Below, piece after piece: positions 35,481 to 47,560 of a DNA stretch of 64,000 nt. The stretch comes from Inia geoffrensis (lineage: Eukaryota > Chordata > Mammalia > Artiodactyla > Iniidae), in assembly GCA_036417435.1 (NCBI GenBank), contig CM070919.1:33968318-34032317 (forward strand), in the 5' to 3' direction. The stretch's first letter is position 1; every line of letters begins with the position of its first letter. A program made the translations under genes and the position numbers. The notes under the pieces are model-generated. The model had not been told where the DNA came from, searched no databases, and worked only from the letters and a program-made list of their open reading frames with translations.

Positions 35481-36439
35481 GTTTTCTTAAATTGATCTGT
35501 TTTAGATCCCACCTGCTCTTTTATAACTCCCCTTTCAAAATTGCCTTACAAGAAAAGCATAGATCTCTCAAATGTCTTAAGTATAGTGCATTACCCTACG
35601 GGGTATAAAATTTCTTTGCATATAGCAGATAATTCAAAATGTTTCTCTTGGGGTTGAAAAAATGAATGACTTTAATAAGCAGGTGATACACCCTTTTGTG
35701 AGACAATTGGTTTCCACTTTTTACATTTAAAAAAATTGAAGGAAGATTTAATTGAGTTTTCATCTGGTAGATCATTAAAAATAATTTTTAATTATAAATT
35801 ACCATGGGATCTTTTATATATAACTTTGGAAGAATGTGAAGTATTTTATAACATCGTTATAAAAATTCCTTCCATTTTCATCAATTTAAGTGAAAAGAGC
35901 TTTTCAGGGTTTTTTTAATCTTTATATTTTAAAAATTAGTTTTTAAAAATGGGAAGAAAACATGCTAAATAGTATTTCTTTCAAACAATAAGTTCTACTC
36001 ATTAGTATATATAAGAACTGATTTGAAAATAAACGAACAAACAAAAAAGAAAATAAATAAAGCAGCCCTTTCCATCCTTTAATAGATGCATTTCAAATAA
36101 AATTTTCTTTTAAAAATTATTGATTAAATTTAATAATATATTAAATTGTTGATACTAATAAAAATTAGTGGTGGACAGTGGTTTACAAGATACTTGGACT
36201 ACAAAATCAGGAGTGTGCAGCTCAAAAGAGAAACAAAACAGGATGTCAGCACCCAGAACAGCAAGGGAGAAAGTAATTTTTATGCTGAGAAAGTACATTT
36301 TAACATTAGAGGAAGTAGAAAAAAGATAACTTAATGAGTAAATGAAACCGTTCAACTCATTGAAGAATAATTGGGTGGAAATGAGGCAATGGAAAATGAG
36401 CTTAAAATTTGAAGTCAATTAAAATGAATTCCAGTGTTA

Positions 36440-36610
36440 TTACAAATTAACTGTTCAACTTTGGGCCATTCATAAAGCATATCTGAGGCTCAATTTTCCC
36501 AAATGAAAACGGGGAGTCTCTCTTCATAGCTTATTACAGACTGAGTATGGTAATATGGTATCACTTACTCCCCAACATTCGACTTGATGAATATTTATTG
36601 AAAGAATGAA
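36440..36610 (+). repeat. MIR SINE
   Basis: Sense MIR core text: 'ttcaactttgggccattcat', 'ctgaggctcaattttcccaa' and 'atgaaaacggggag', then a decayed tail with 'gatgaatatttattgaaag'. Confidence 0.6.
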
Positions 36611-39001
36611 AATTCAAGTAATGCTGAACACAATATACTTTTTGTTGTTTCCTACTGGAGGCATACATATTTTTTTGTCAGCACCCCAATTAAAGAATCT
36701 TAATTAGGAATTGTTTGTACTAGCAATCATAAATCTATGTGGACTTCACCAAGCATCTGATCATTGGATTAACGCCCAGAAAAAAGATGGAGTATTCATC
36801 ATTTCGTAGACACGAACACCTTCTCCTTGGGAAGAAAGGAACGCATTGATTATGCCAATAGTGTGTTAAATACATGAAGTTATATTGTTAAATGTGCTAC
36901 AATCCAAATGCTTAAAATACACATTTTTTGCATCTATATGTAAATATTTAAGGTGTATTTATCTGACATTTGATTTGCCATAAGGGGATTTCAAATCATT
37001 CCCTGCCAATTAGGGATGTTAGTTAACCAATGACAGAGGGAAACAGGAAACCCATATTTTTGCCAAAGTTAGAGTTAATATCGAAGAAGATAGTATGTTG
37101 TCCTATGAAACCAAAATACCAAATATTATTAAAATTTTTCTAACTGTTGCCTAGCAACTAAGAACATGTCTAATCAGAGTTCTGAGCTACACAAGTATAT
37201 TATTTAAAAAAAATAATTTACCCTACCTATTGTATACTCCAGGCAACAGTAATTTGACTTGAGTCCTTAGCAACATTGATACCCAAAATATTGTTATTTC
37301 TTCTGCTGAGCTAACAACAAAAACAAAAAGTGTTTATTATCATCCTCTAAGACATGGTAACATGTAAATATATTTATATAACTATTTCAAAATATTAAGC
37401 TTTTTTTTTTTAACTTTTTGGATTCTGTTGTCCTAAGTAATGCTATTCTATATTGCAATGTAATAGACAAATTTGGAAATATTAACTGAATCTCAAATAG
37501 CAGTTGTTTTCTTTCCTTCTTTTATTTATTTATTGTTTGAGACTTTGACCTGAAACTTATGCTAATGACAAAACCAAGTAATCTTTCTGTTTGCTCAAAG
37601 TCATTATCTGTACTGAACTCCAGCAATATGTCAAAGGAGACCATGCTTTTGTCTGACAACTCAAGACCTTTCATGCATTCTTAAGTGAGAGTTAAAGATA
37701 CAGAGGCAAAAATGTGCTCAATTAGCTAATCAGATCATCAAAACTAGACTTCTCCCTTTATATTTTTCTGAGAAAAAACTTCAGTTCTTTTTACTGTACA
37801 AAGTCAGCTAGTTCACCAAAAATGAAAAAAACGCTGGTTTACTTTAAATTATTTTTCATAAATGCTATAAGAAATTCAGCTTAAATCATGAAGAATTAAA
37901 GATAAAATATGGTCAAAATGTTTAGTTTATATTGTGAGAAACAAAAATCAGTGTTCTGTTTATATTTACTTATTCTTCAGGTGACACAAAATACTTCAAA
38001 GTAGACTTTTCACGGTGTGACATAAATTTTATTAGTTTTAAACATGAAATTAGAGTTTCATAATAGCCTAACAGTCACAAAAGTCACACCCTCATTAGTT
38101 TTTATCCTCTTTATAGCTATAGTTCTTACCATCTTTTCCCAACAAAGTACTCAAGTACTTTCAAGTTCTTTTTTTCTAAATATTTTCTCTGTTTATGGAC
38201 TTATACTCAGTAATAGTTTTTTAAAACCAAATAGCCAAAGCAAGCACTAAAAATTCATCTCAAGTGACATATTAACGATTAATGGTGTAAAAGTTAACAT
38301 TTGTGGTGTCTTATGTACCTATAAATGCTAAAAGTATTTTATTAGCATGTGATAAACACTCAAATATTAAGCAGCTATTGCTAAACTATTATGCAAACTG
38401 TTAATAATGTATTAGTAGCTAAAGACTATTACTTTAAAAAAATTAATTACTGGGACATGGCGTCGTATTATAATGGTAATACACTTCTATGTGAGCAGAC
38501 TCAATTGAATGAGAATTTCCTGATAGATTCAAGCATGCATGAAACTGGATAAGCTAAGAAACTGGGCAACTAATGAAGCTCCAAATTACTTTTTCAATTT
38601 CTAAAGCCAGTTCTAGGCAAGCTGCTGCTGGCTGGGTAACTCTCTTGAATGGCGATGCAGGCTAGTTACACGAAGAATGTTTGATGGCAACTATTGTTCA
38701 TGTTAGCAGGTATCAATCAGCAATATCTTGTTAATTTCATTTTAGAGAGAGAATTGATTTCTTGCAAAACTAGCAAAGTTTTTAACTGGCCTTGGTCTTT
38801 CTACTGACTGCTCCCAATTAAGAAACCATGTTGAAGCGATTTTCATGATACACTTTTTCATTCTATGGGGGGAAAAATGAAAACTTTGTATTTCCTTCTG
38901 TTTGTGAAAAGGTTGACCAAGGCACTATACTGCTTGGTAAGTCGCTTTATTCAGAGCAATTCACTCTATTCCCCTTTTCTTATCAATAAATAATTTGTGT
39001 T
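36611..39001. other. Repeat-poor unique DNA
   Basis: No gene, RNA gene or nameable repeat is visible over about 2.4 kb. It is AT-rich. The 68-codon frame at 38044-38250 has a hydrophobic, chance-like composition and no supporting context. Confidence 0.45.
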
Positions 39002-39217
39002 GGGCTTCCCTGGTGGCGCAGTGGTTGAGAGTCCGCCTGCCGATGGAGGGGACGCGGGTTCGTGCCCCGGTGCGGGAAGGTCCTACATGCCATGGAGTGG
39101 CTGGGCCCGTGAGCCATGGCCGCTGGGCCTGCGTGTCCGGCGTCTGTGCTCCGCAACGGGAGAGGCCACAACAGTGAGAGGCCCGCGTACCGCAAAAATA
39201 ATAATAATAATAATAAT
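39002..39217 (+). repeat. CHR SINE with (ATA)n tail and TSD
   Basis: Full-length sense CHR SINE. Its tail is (AAT)n rather than pure A, at about 39195-39217. The 13-bp direct repeat AATAATTTGTGTT is found at 38989-39001 and 39212-39224; its first bases overlap the tail repeat. Frames at 38961-39272 read through it. Confidence 0.95.
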
Positions 39218-39299
39218 TTGTGTTAAATAACTTTCTTAAAAACTCTCCTTGATTGTTATCAGAGTTTAACATAACAAAAACCTCTCTTTTGTGCCATTT

Positions 39300-39740
39300 T
39301 TAAATTTTTTTAAAATTAAATTTTGATCATACAGACATTTTGAAATAATTTTACAGTGTACACGCATATGTAATAGCAACTGATTCTACCATTAACATAC
39401 ATAGTACACATTTGGTGATTTAGCACATATTCATCCATCCATCTTATTTTTGATGCAATAAAAGTACATTGGAGAAATCAAAACACTTCCAGCAAATACA
39501 TCAGCATTCATAACACCAGCTCGGATTCAGTATTGTTTAGATTTGTTTCTTTGATGAAAAGTTTTTGTACAATGAAATGCATAAATCTTAAAGTGTGAGT
39601 TTGCCTAATTTTGACAAATGCATACATCTTTGTTATCAAAATATAAGACAGTATAATCATCTAAGATAGTTTTGATTTTTCCCAGTACATCACCACTGCA
39701 ATGTGATCAATTAGGACCAATTCTGGTAAACTGAAAAATT
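39300..39740 (-). repeat. Old L1 3'-region fragment, antisense (tentative)
   Basis: Phrases such as 'ttttgaaataattttacagt', 'accattaacatacatagtac' and 'aattttgacaaatgcataca' fit the antisense L1M 3'-region pattern, but divergence is high. Confidence 0.4.
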
Positions 39741-40089
39741 AAAAGTTGGAGAGACGTCATTCACAGTAACAGACAAAATGAGTAGAGATTTAATGACGTT
39801 TATTAGCCTCTCAATCCTTGGATTGATCAGAAGAACGTGCTCTGTGAAAAACAACAAAATACCAGGAGACACTTTTATTCTGCATTACTAATACTCATTT
39901 CGCAATTGATTTCTTTTATATTATGCAAGAAACATTAACCAGGGGAAATCATTCTTAAGTGGTAATATTATGCCATCTACCTAAACATATTTGCTACATA
40001 TTTGTCCATAGACAAATCTTTACAATAGGGTTGAGAACAGATTTTATTGCTGTAGGGAATGGTTTCTGGACCAGAAAGCATGTACCTTC

Positions 40090-40215
40090 CTTTTAAATCT
40101 TTTACAATGTCCTCTTTCTTGCTCCTACAGCTAGGGTTTGCTCATATGTTTCTTAAAATGCTGTTCCCTTTATTGACTCAAAGATTACTTTCAGATGTCA
40201 CCTACACTACTAAAC
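40090..40215 (+). repeat. L2 LINE fragment (tentative)
   Basis: The order 'tttcttaaaatgctgttccc' then 'ttactttcagatgtcaccta' resembles the L2 3'-region pattern (tggaatgctcttccc, then tcaaatgtcacctcc). Confidence 0.4.
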
Positions 40216-40781
40216 CGTATATCATAATGCCCATTAAACTATGCGCCTATGAATGCATAGAAATAATAATAAATAATGCTGGGCGCGGAGGCTCAGTGCA
40301 CCCATGCATCAGGATAAGTAATAAAATGCTTTACTGACTAGAGATGTGGTACTTTAACACAGGGTTACAAAAGGTCCCCAGGACTCTCTTTAAGAGAATA
40401 TGTCAAATGATATCATCGGCTGTTATTCCCATGTAAACTAACAAAACGGGAGCTGTATCTAAACTATATCAATCCATCACCTAGAGAGAATCACTTGAGT
40501 TTAAGAATTTGCTAAGACCCTCATTGTTCATTCTGTCTTTCTCAAGGAATGACACAGCTGGGTGCAGGGCATAACTGCACATATAGGGTGACTATTATAA
40601 ACCGCTAGAGGATAATTACTTGGTTTATAGCATGAGAACTTTCCATTCAGCTGCCATTACAGAATAGTGAAGTGCAGAGTAGTACCATCAAAATCAACGC
40701 AGACCTGGTGAATATGCCGTACATAAAATTTGAGCGTTAAACACTAGCCAAAGTATTGTTTTCTAATTCTATGTAGCATTG

Positions 40782-40804
40782 TCTTTTTTTTTTTTTTTTT
40801 TTTT
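40782..40804 (-). mobile_element. Tail-only retrotransposition insertion
   Basis: A run of T (about 40784-40804), preceded by 'tc', is flanked by a perfect 10-bp direct repeat TGTAGCATTG (40772-40781 and 40805-40814). This is what an L1-machinery insertion looks like when reverse transcription stops inside the poly(A) tail, so only the tail is inserted. A chance duplication around a T run is less likely but possible. Confidence 0.7.
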
Positions 40805-40814
40805 TGTAGCATTG

Positions 40815-41090
40815 CCTTAATAATAACAGTCAGTGTTGCAAAGCAGGTGAAAATCTGTACAATTACATCATGTGTTGTCTAAATTAAGAGATTCCACCTA
40901 CATTTGAGTATTTATCAGCCCCCATGTTCACAAAGACTCCTTCAAACATACCCTAAATATTTTACCTTAATTTGAGGGACAAAATTGGTAAATATCACTC
41001 ACAATTTTACAGTACTTCTTCATAAATAGCAGATCATTTCTTAGCTGTGACTATTGGTGGATGGTAGTTAATATAGGCAAAGTTGTAAAA
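40815..41090. other. Unique non-coding DNA
   Basis: Nothing recognisable is seen in this stretch. Confidence 0.4.
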
Positions 41091-41093
41091 ATA

Positions 41094-41460
41094 AATTTAA
41101 AGCCATTAATTATTGAAATTGTTACTTTGGTAGTCATTCGGGTACTCCAGGCACATGGTGGAATTTTCCGTTTCCACCACTTTGAAGTTAAATGTGATTT
41201 TATGATTTACTTTGGTCAATGGACTGAGAGCAGAAGGCCTCCAGACAGAGGTCTGAAGGTCCAGGGAGTGTCTTTCCAATGTCTTCTTACTGCCGTAGCA
41301 CCTTGTATTCGTTGAGACGTGGTCCTTCCATTATTCGGGGCTCTGCAGGGAGGCATGGAGTAGAATGGAGACCCCAGCCAACCCAATAAGTGTATAAAGC
41401 ATGAGCAAGAGATAAGTCATTATTGTTTGTTCTTACAGCTAGACTAGCCTGACAGGTACC
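41094..41460 (+). repeat. MLT-like LTR relic
   Basis: Text such as 'ccaggcacatggtggaattt', 'tttggtcaatggactgagag', 'agcagaaggc' and the closing 'cagctagactagcctgacag' follows the order of an old MaLR/MLT-type LTR. An 84-codon frame at 41061-41315 reads through it and is not supported as a gene. Confidence 0.45.
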
Positions 41461-42804
41461 GCTGGTGGGTGCTGCTGTAACAAAGCATTATAAATGTGGC
41501 ACTGTCTTAATGGTTGATTGGAAAACAGGAAAGAAACAGATTTTGCAGGATGGAATGCTGGCGATCCCCATTATACGGTGGCAAAGAATTTGGTAAACTT
41601 TTTTTCTCTCTCAACTTGAGAAAAACACCATTTTCCTAAAGACTTGATGGCTCTAGGGAAAGAGATTGCAAAAGTAGAGTGTTAACTCTGTGTTTATTAA
41701 AAAGCTGCATTTGGAAAATGTGGTATAAAAAAAGAGGCAATCTAAGAAAGAAGCAGGAATAACAGCAGGAATAAAAGAGAATAAAGTACAGAAGTCTGGA
41801 AACTTGCAGGATTAGAAAGAGAAAGTATTCCTCAATGCCAAATGATAAATGATAAAAGGAAAAGTTACTTGAGAGTCAAGGCCAATTGGAACTCAGCCTT
41901 GTGGCAACTATCAAATCAATGCTGTGGTCATCACAACCATTGTTAAAATATGTAAATAAATTAAGATAATTAAGATGCCTCAAGCCAGAGACATTTATGG
42001 TTGTGGCACTCAGTAAATCCTTTGAATTTAAGAAGTGGCTTGGAGAAAGACTCCCTATAGGACTCCTAAATCGAATGGGGTCATTAATGTAATATGTGTA
42101 GCACATCTAAGAGTTGTCTAGAAATAGCTTTGGATATAGCTTTTAGCTCTTGGAGATCCACAGAATAAAATAGCTAAGAAGCCAAGTAAGTTTTAGTAGA
42201 GCTGTCCTATTCAATAAATACATAAGGAAATAAACTCATAAGCCATAAGCCATAAGAACGTCTAAGACTTTGAACCTCCAAAATTTAATGGTAAGGAAGT
42301 AGCCTGAGGAAAGGAATTACAAGGGGAAAAACATTTTCTCTAATCCTCATAACCTGCAGACAAGGGGAATAGTAGAAAATGAAGCATCTCCGAGTAGGTG
42401 AAGAGTCAGGAACAGGGATAGTATGGCTGGAGAGTCCCATTCAGATAAAAGACTTGTGGCTTAATTAGGAAATATTATCCACCACCAAAGTCAGGGACCA
42501 TCCCAACAATGCCCAGAGGGATGTCAGAATCTCTCTGATGTCCCAGACCACATCTTCCCCAGTGGGAGTGTTTACTGTGGTTGCACCTGCCCCAGTCCCA
42601 TCATGTTTTTATTGGATATGTAGGGCATCTACTCTTTCTTTATAGTTCATAGGTTTCTGAATAGAAGGAGCCTCGTGCTAAGTGAATGATGAAAATATCA
42701 GTCATCACTCAAGTCCTTGAACTTTGAGGTGGACCCAGTGACTGAGTGGCACTTGATGTTTATCTGTCATGGAGAGGGAGTGAGCAGATATAGGATGTAG
42801 GAAA
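41461..42804. other. Unassigned DNA between two LTR-like relics
   Basis: No clear repeat or gene. Its position between two same-strand LTR-like relics makes it a candidate decayed internal region of one MaLR element, but no gag-like reading is visible. Confidence 0.3.
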
Positions 42805-43215
42805 GAGAATACACTGAATGTCTTGCAACAAGAAAGTCAGACTGTCCAGTCATTAGTGACTAGACACCTAATGCTCCAGTTTTCCTCCTGGACCTTCTCC
42901 ACCACCTTAAAATTGAGTCCATTTGAATTGTCACTTAACATGAAAAGCCTTGACGTTTTAAATGTGCCTCTTTATATGGAAGCTTTATTAACCCTTGTGT
43001 ATCGCTTACACCTTCTTTCCCTCTGCTATGCCTTCCTTTTCCTGGCTGCCCTTCAGTGGAGGTTCAAGAATAAGGACACCATGGAAGAACAGCCCTCAGC
43101 GGGTCTGAGATATACATGAAGTGTGAATGAGAAAGAAGCTTAGGTTGTTTTAAGCCACTACAATTTGGAGGGACTTTGTTTCTAGAGCATGATCTAGAAT
43201 ATCCTGCCTGACACA
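42805..43215 (+). repeat. MLT-like LTR relic
   Basis: The 3' part is the clearest: 'tgaagtgtgaatgagaaaga', 'ttgttttaagccactacaat', 'ttggagggactttgtttcta' and 'tagaatatcctgcctgacac' follow the classic MaLR-type 3' end (taagccactgagatttgg, then agcctatcctgactgataca). The 98-codon frame at 42823-43119 reads through the element and has no recognisable domain. Confidence 0.45.
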
Positions 43216-43389
43216 CGTATACTACTGACTTGACATGAAATAAGACAAGTGTAAAGTACTTATAAGGTTTTACATCAGAGGACTATTCTACTAGTTGTTG
43301 TGGTCTTTAGAATATTCCTATTAAATTGGAGTGGCTTTAACATAAACAGCCTTTTAGATAGTTGAGAGAAAAATATCAATTTAGAGTTT

Positions 43390-44350
43390 GAATATGTACC
43401 AAAAATTGCATTAATCCTAGATAGAGTATTCAAACTAAAGAAAATAGAGATGAATATTTGACTACTAGATGGATAATAACTTACTAAGCACATAATCAAT
43501 GACAGAAAGAATAAAAGACTGATTTTACTGCATAAACATTAAAATATGTTACTGTTATGTGTAATAAAATTAAAGAAGACACAATGAGAAAATATTTGTA
43601 ACAAATATTACAAAGGGTTAATATCCTTCTGAGCAGAAACATGAAGATAAGATAAACACTGGGCGCTCCACAGAAACCTGAGCAAAAGGGAAAATAACAA
43701 TTCTGAAAAGGAAATTTAAATGAATATTAAATACCAATTGTTTAATCTGAATATTAAAGTGTGGGTTAATGAGTAACCTTAGAAATCTAAATGAAAACAA
43801 TGAGATTCCATGTTTCACGTGTCTAAATAGACACAATCTTTAAAATGCTGAAGGTATTATTAGGTAGACTTCCTCACAGACTGGCAAGCACTCTATAGTA
43901 ACAAAGCAAATTTGATAATTATATACAATTTGTTTTTAAAAACTCATATCTTGAGTCTTTGTAATTCTATTTTTAGAAATGAATCTTTAAAGAATAATCA
44001 CAAATATTTTTTGAATTGTGCAAAAGATATTCATTGTTGCTACAAATATAATTTTAAACACCAGAAAACAATGTAAAAGTCCAAATTGGCCAAATGATTG
44101 AATAACTTATGTTATATTCTCTTAGTGGTTATGTAGTGCTTAAAATTATGTCTACAAAAATTTCAAGAAAATGTGAAAGTGCTGATATAATAATCATTCA
44201 GTAAAAGCAGAATAGATAATTAAACATAAAATATGAAAATCTGAACTATGCTTTATCCTTGGAATGGGGATTATAACTAACATGAGTTTTATTTCTACAT
44301 TATCATCAAACCTTTTTCATAACCATGAATTAATTTCTTAGGGATAGAAA
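43390..44350 (+). repeat. Decayed L1 3' end, sense
   Basis: The order matches the L1 ORF2 end and 3' UTR: 'gagaaaatatttgtaacaaa', 'tacaaagggttaatatcctt', 'atgaaaacaatgagattcca', 'gatattcattgttgctacaa' and 'ttggccaaatgattgaataa'. All frames are broken. From 44350 to 45280 I see nothing nameable. Confidence 0.65.
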
Positions 44351-45282
44351 AAATAAATAAAAACGTCATTCATTTCCTAAAAAGACAAGGGGTGGGGTGG
44401 AGGGGAGGAGGGAAATTATTTGCTTTAATGGTAAAACAAAGAATATGGTTCTTTGTAATTCTAAATATGAGTCACTGTCAGTAATAAACAAATAGTAAAA
44501 TGTGCATGTGCTAAGAATTAACTACTGGAAATGGAGAAAAACACATCCTGAAAACTGGCTATATTAAAGGATACATTTCTCTCCTGCAATCTCCTGAAAC
44601 ACATATTTTGGCAAATGATATTTTGCTACCCTAGTTATTAGATTCTTTGAGTGAAATTTATTGTTCTTTTTGAAAAAAAAAAAAAGTACTTCTTTCAAAG
44701 TATCTATAAACCTAATTTAAATGTTCAAAGCACTTTACTTTTATTCTGTTTACACGTAATTTGAAGTGAGAAAGAAAAGATAGGCTTATTTTTTAAAATA
44801 CTAACTTCATTTTGTATCACTCGATTTTAGTACATAATTAGTACATAATCCAATGAACACAAGACAGTTAATACTTTGTGTTGATTGTAGTTAAAATATA
44901 CATTGCATCAAATAAAAATAAACTTAATTAGGAAAGGAATCAAGTGTGTGTTAAGATCACTATTTTTGTCAGTTGTTTCATATAAAAATCAATGGGAATT
45001 AATTTGAAAGAAACATAATATTTATGTAATTACACTAAATTTGAATGGAGTTAACAAAATGAAGCATTTGCTTTACAGAAAAATAATGTAATTAAACTTG
45101 GCATTTACTTTTGAAGTTTTCAAGTTTTTTAAAATACTTTTGCAAAATATGGTATATGATCTTATTACATTGGTCTTAATATTTGCATTAAAAATAATAG
45201 AATCACAATTACATTTAAAAATCCATGAGAAAGTATCTTCTCACCAATTGTTTTACAGTGTCACCACATTTTTTTAAAATTA

Positions 45283-45360
45283 GAAATGACCTTAGAGGTC
45301 ATATGATGAGACCAGGAAACTGAAGTTAAATTATTTGCCGAAAGCTACACTGCAAATTAA
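45283..45360 (-). repeat. MIR- or L3-like fragment
   Basis: The text 'gaccttagaggtcatatgat' followed by 'ccaggaaactgaagttaaat' resembles a common old mammalian repeat core (gaccttagagatcatctagt, then gatgaggaaactgaggc). Which family is uncertain. Confidence 0.4.
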
Positions 45361-45516
45361 AATCCAAGGGACTGACATTTTGCCACATTATAGGATGTTC
45401 AATTTACATATCCACTAACATAAAATTTTAAAGAAAGAAACGGTACAATTTTCCCAATTTGATTAGGAATCATGGATTTTCCAGAACTGTGCAGTGCTTA
45501 TAATATTGTAGGTCTT

Positions 45517-45716
45517 TTTTTTTTGCGGTACACAGCCCTCTCACTGTTGTGGCCTCTCCTGTTGTGGAACACAGGCTCCGGACGCGCAGGCTCATCGGCC
45601 ATGGCTCACGGGCCCCGCTGCTCCGCGGCATGTGGGATCTTCCCGGACCGGGGCACAAACCCTTGTCCCCCGCATCGGCAGGCGGACTCCCAACCACTGC
45701 GCCACCAGGGAAGCCC
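45517..45716 (-). repeat. CHR SINE with 10-bp TSD
   Basis: Antisense CHR SINE with a short T run, GC-rich body and head ending in 'gccaccagggaagccc'. The direct repeat TGTAGGTCTT is at 45507-45516 and 45717-45726. Frames on both strands at 45470-45807 are readings of it. Confidence 0.95.
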
Positions 45717-46087
45717 TGTAGGTCTTCATTAATGTTTGTTGAAGTGAGTTGAACTGAAATAATTTAAAATAGATTTTAGTGTTTATTGTAATTTCTTTTG
45801 GAGTCATTGTGAAGGTAATGCTCTTAATTACAATAGATAAGAATAAAATCTACATTTATGCATGGAAATATGGTGTTCAATTTCTGTAGCATCAGTAAAA
45901 AATCAAACATCAATTATTTCAGGAAAAGAATATTAATTTATGAGAAAAGAAAGATTAGCCAATATGAAAAAAAGTTGGTTTCTCACATTAATCTTTTTTT
46001 GGTAAACTTTGTTATGTTCCTTTGTAATATTTTATTTGCACAAATATGTATATGTCTACATGCTATTTCATCACTGAAAATGCCATT

Positions 46088-46221
46088 AAAAAAATTTGGG
46101 GGGTGGGTGCAGCCCACACCCTGCAGCATGTGGGATCTTACTTCCCTGACCAGGAATCAAACCAGCATGCCCTGCCGTGGAAGTGTGGAGTCTTAACCAC
46201 TGGACCACCAGGGAAGTCCCT
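46088..46221 (-). repeat. Older, shorter CHR-type SINE with TSD
   Basis: Antisense copy of about 130 bp: an A-rich/'ttgggggg' tail side, 'gcagcatgtgggatcttact', and the head 'ccactggaccaccagggaag'. It lacks the GC-rich body of the recent copies, so it belongs to another subfamily. The direct repeat AAAATGCCATT is at 46077-46087 and 46222-46232. Confidence 0.9.
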
Positions 46222-46558
46222 AAAATGCCATTTTAACATTTAAAAATAACAGATTAACTTTTAATCTAAGATGTTAATGGTATTTCTTCATTTTCTTAAT
46301 AAAAAACAAGATCTAATTCACCCTTGCGAATATTTGCTGATTGGATTAAGCCATCATTTTTCCATGAATAATTGAAGCCCATACACATAAAAACACATGC
46401 TGTGTCTACACATATATTGACTAAAGTGAGTAATAAAAATGAAATATAAAATGTGTTCAGAAGCACACAAATACTCCATTCTTGGCTATTAATATAACAT
46501 TTATTGTCTGGATAAAACCAAAATCAAGTCTCTCTGTCACTGAGAACATGTAGATAAT

Positions 46559-47115
46559 GTAGTTTACATGGTAGTTAAGTGTATAGGCATTGAAAAAAGA
46601 CTACATTACTAGATTTGAATCCTAGTTTTGCTATTACTGACTCTGTGACTTTTTTTTTATTTTATTTTATTTATTTATTTGGCTGTGTTGGATCTTCGTT
46701 TCTGTGCGAGGGCTTTCTCTAGTTGCGGCGAGTGGGAGCCTCTCTTCATCACGGTGCGCGGGCCTCTCACTGCCGCGGCCTCCCTTGTTGCGGAGCACAG
46801 GCTCCAGACGCGCAGGTTCAGTAGTCGTGGCTCACAGGCCCAGTTGCTCCACGGCATGTGGGATCCTCCCAGACCAGTGCTCGAACCCGTGTCCCCCGCA
46901 TTGGCAGGCAGACTCCCAACCATGGCGCCACCAGGGAAGCCCTGACTCTGTGACATTTCTAAGTCAATTATTTTCTCAAAGTTTCCATTCTCTCATCTAT
47001 AAAATGGGAGTTATGATAGTATTTAAGCTGTGAAGTTGTAAAAACTCAGCGTGGTAATACACTTAGGTACTTAGTAACATTCCCGGATTAAAATAAATTC
47101 TCAATAAATTTTATC
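46559..47115 (+). repeat. MIR SINE split by a CHR SINE
   Basis: The MIR 5' part (46559-46649: 'agatttgaatcctagttttg', 'ctattactgactctgtgac') resumes after the inserted CHR at 46943 ('ctaagtcaattattttctca', 'ctctcatctataaaatggga', 'taaattctcaataaatttta'). The two halves join exactly across the CHR target duplication, so the order of events is MIR first, CHR second. Confidence 0.8.
46650..46941 (-). repeat. Long-type CHR SINE inserted in a MIR
   Basis: Antisense CHR SINE of about 290 bp with a (TTTA)n tail. It is longer than the 200-bp copies because it keeps an extra tail-side segment ('ggctgtgttggatcttcgtt', 'ctctagttgcggcgagtggg'). The 13-bp direct repeat CTGACTCTGTGAC is at 46637-46649 and 46942-46954. 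Frames at 46675-47033 are readings of it. Confidence 0.95.
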
Positions 47116-47289
47116 TGTTATATTTCAAAAGTGACATTCATAAAACATTTTATATACCAGCAGAATGATAACAGTATGAAAATCTTATTGGCTAAGAAGG
47201 ATAAGAGTATATAAAAAGGAAAGAACAATGAAAAAAACGCAAATAAAGCCGATTTCATGCTTCATGAGTGACAGTATAGAAACTATTCT

Positions 47290-47560
47290 GCATAGTTCGC
47301 TGTCTTAAGCTATTTATTCACATTTTCTAGGTCCTCCTTCCCACAAACACATTAATCTAAAATTTATCTATATTTTAAATTAGTTTTTCTACAATTTTCC
47401 ACCGTCTCTCCCCATATTTACTTCCTATATCACCTCCTATTCTCAGGCACCATCATATTCCCCCATCAAATTTGATTGCATTTATTTATAACTGTTAATC
47501 TCCCTGATCCCAGGCTAAAATGTAAGTTTCCGAACAAAAGCCATTATGCAGAAGAAGTGG
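47290..47560 (+). repeat. L2 LINE fragment (tentative)
   Basis: The text 'gattgcatttatttataact' then 'gttaatctccctgatcccag' and 'ctaaaatgtaagtttccgaa' resembles the L2 3' pattern (ttatttgtttactgtctgtc, then agaatgtaagctccatgag). Confidence 0.45.
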
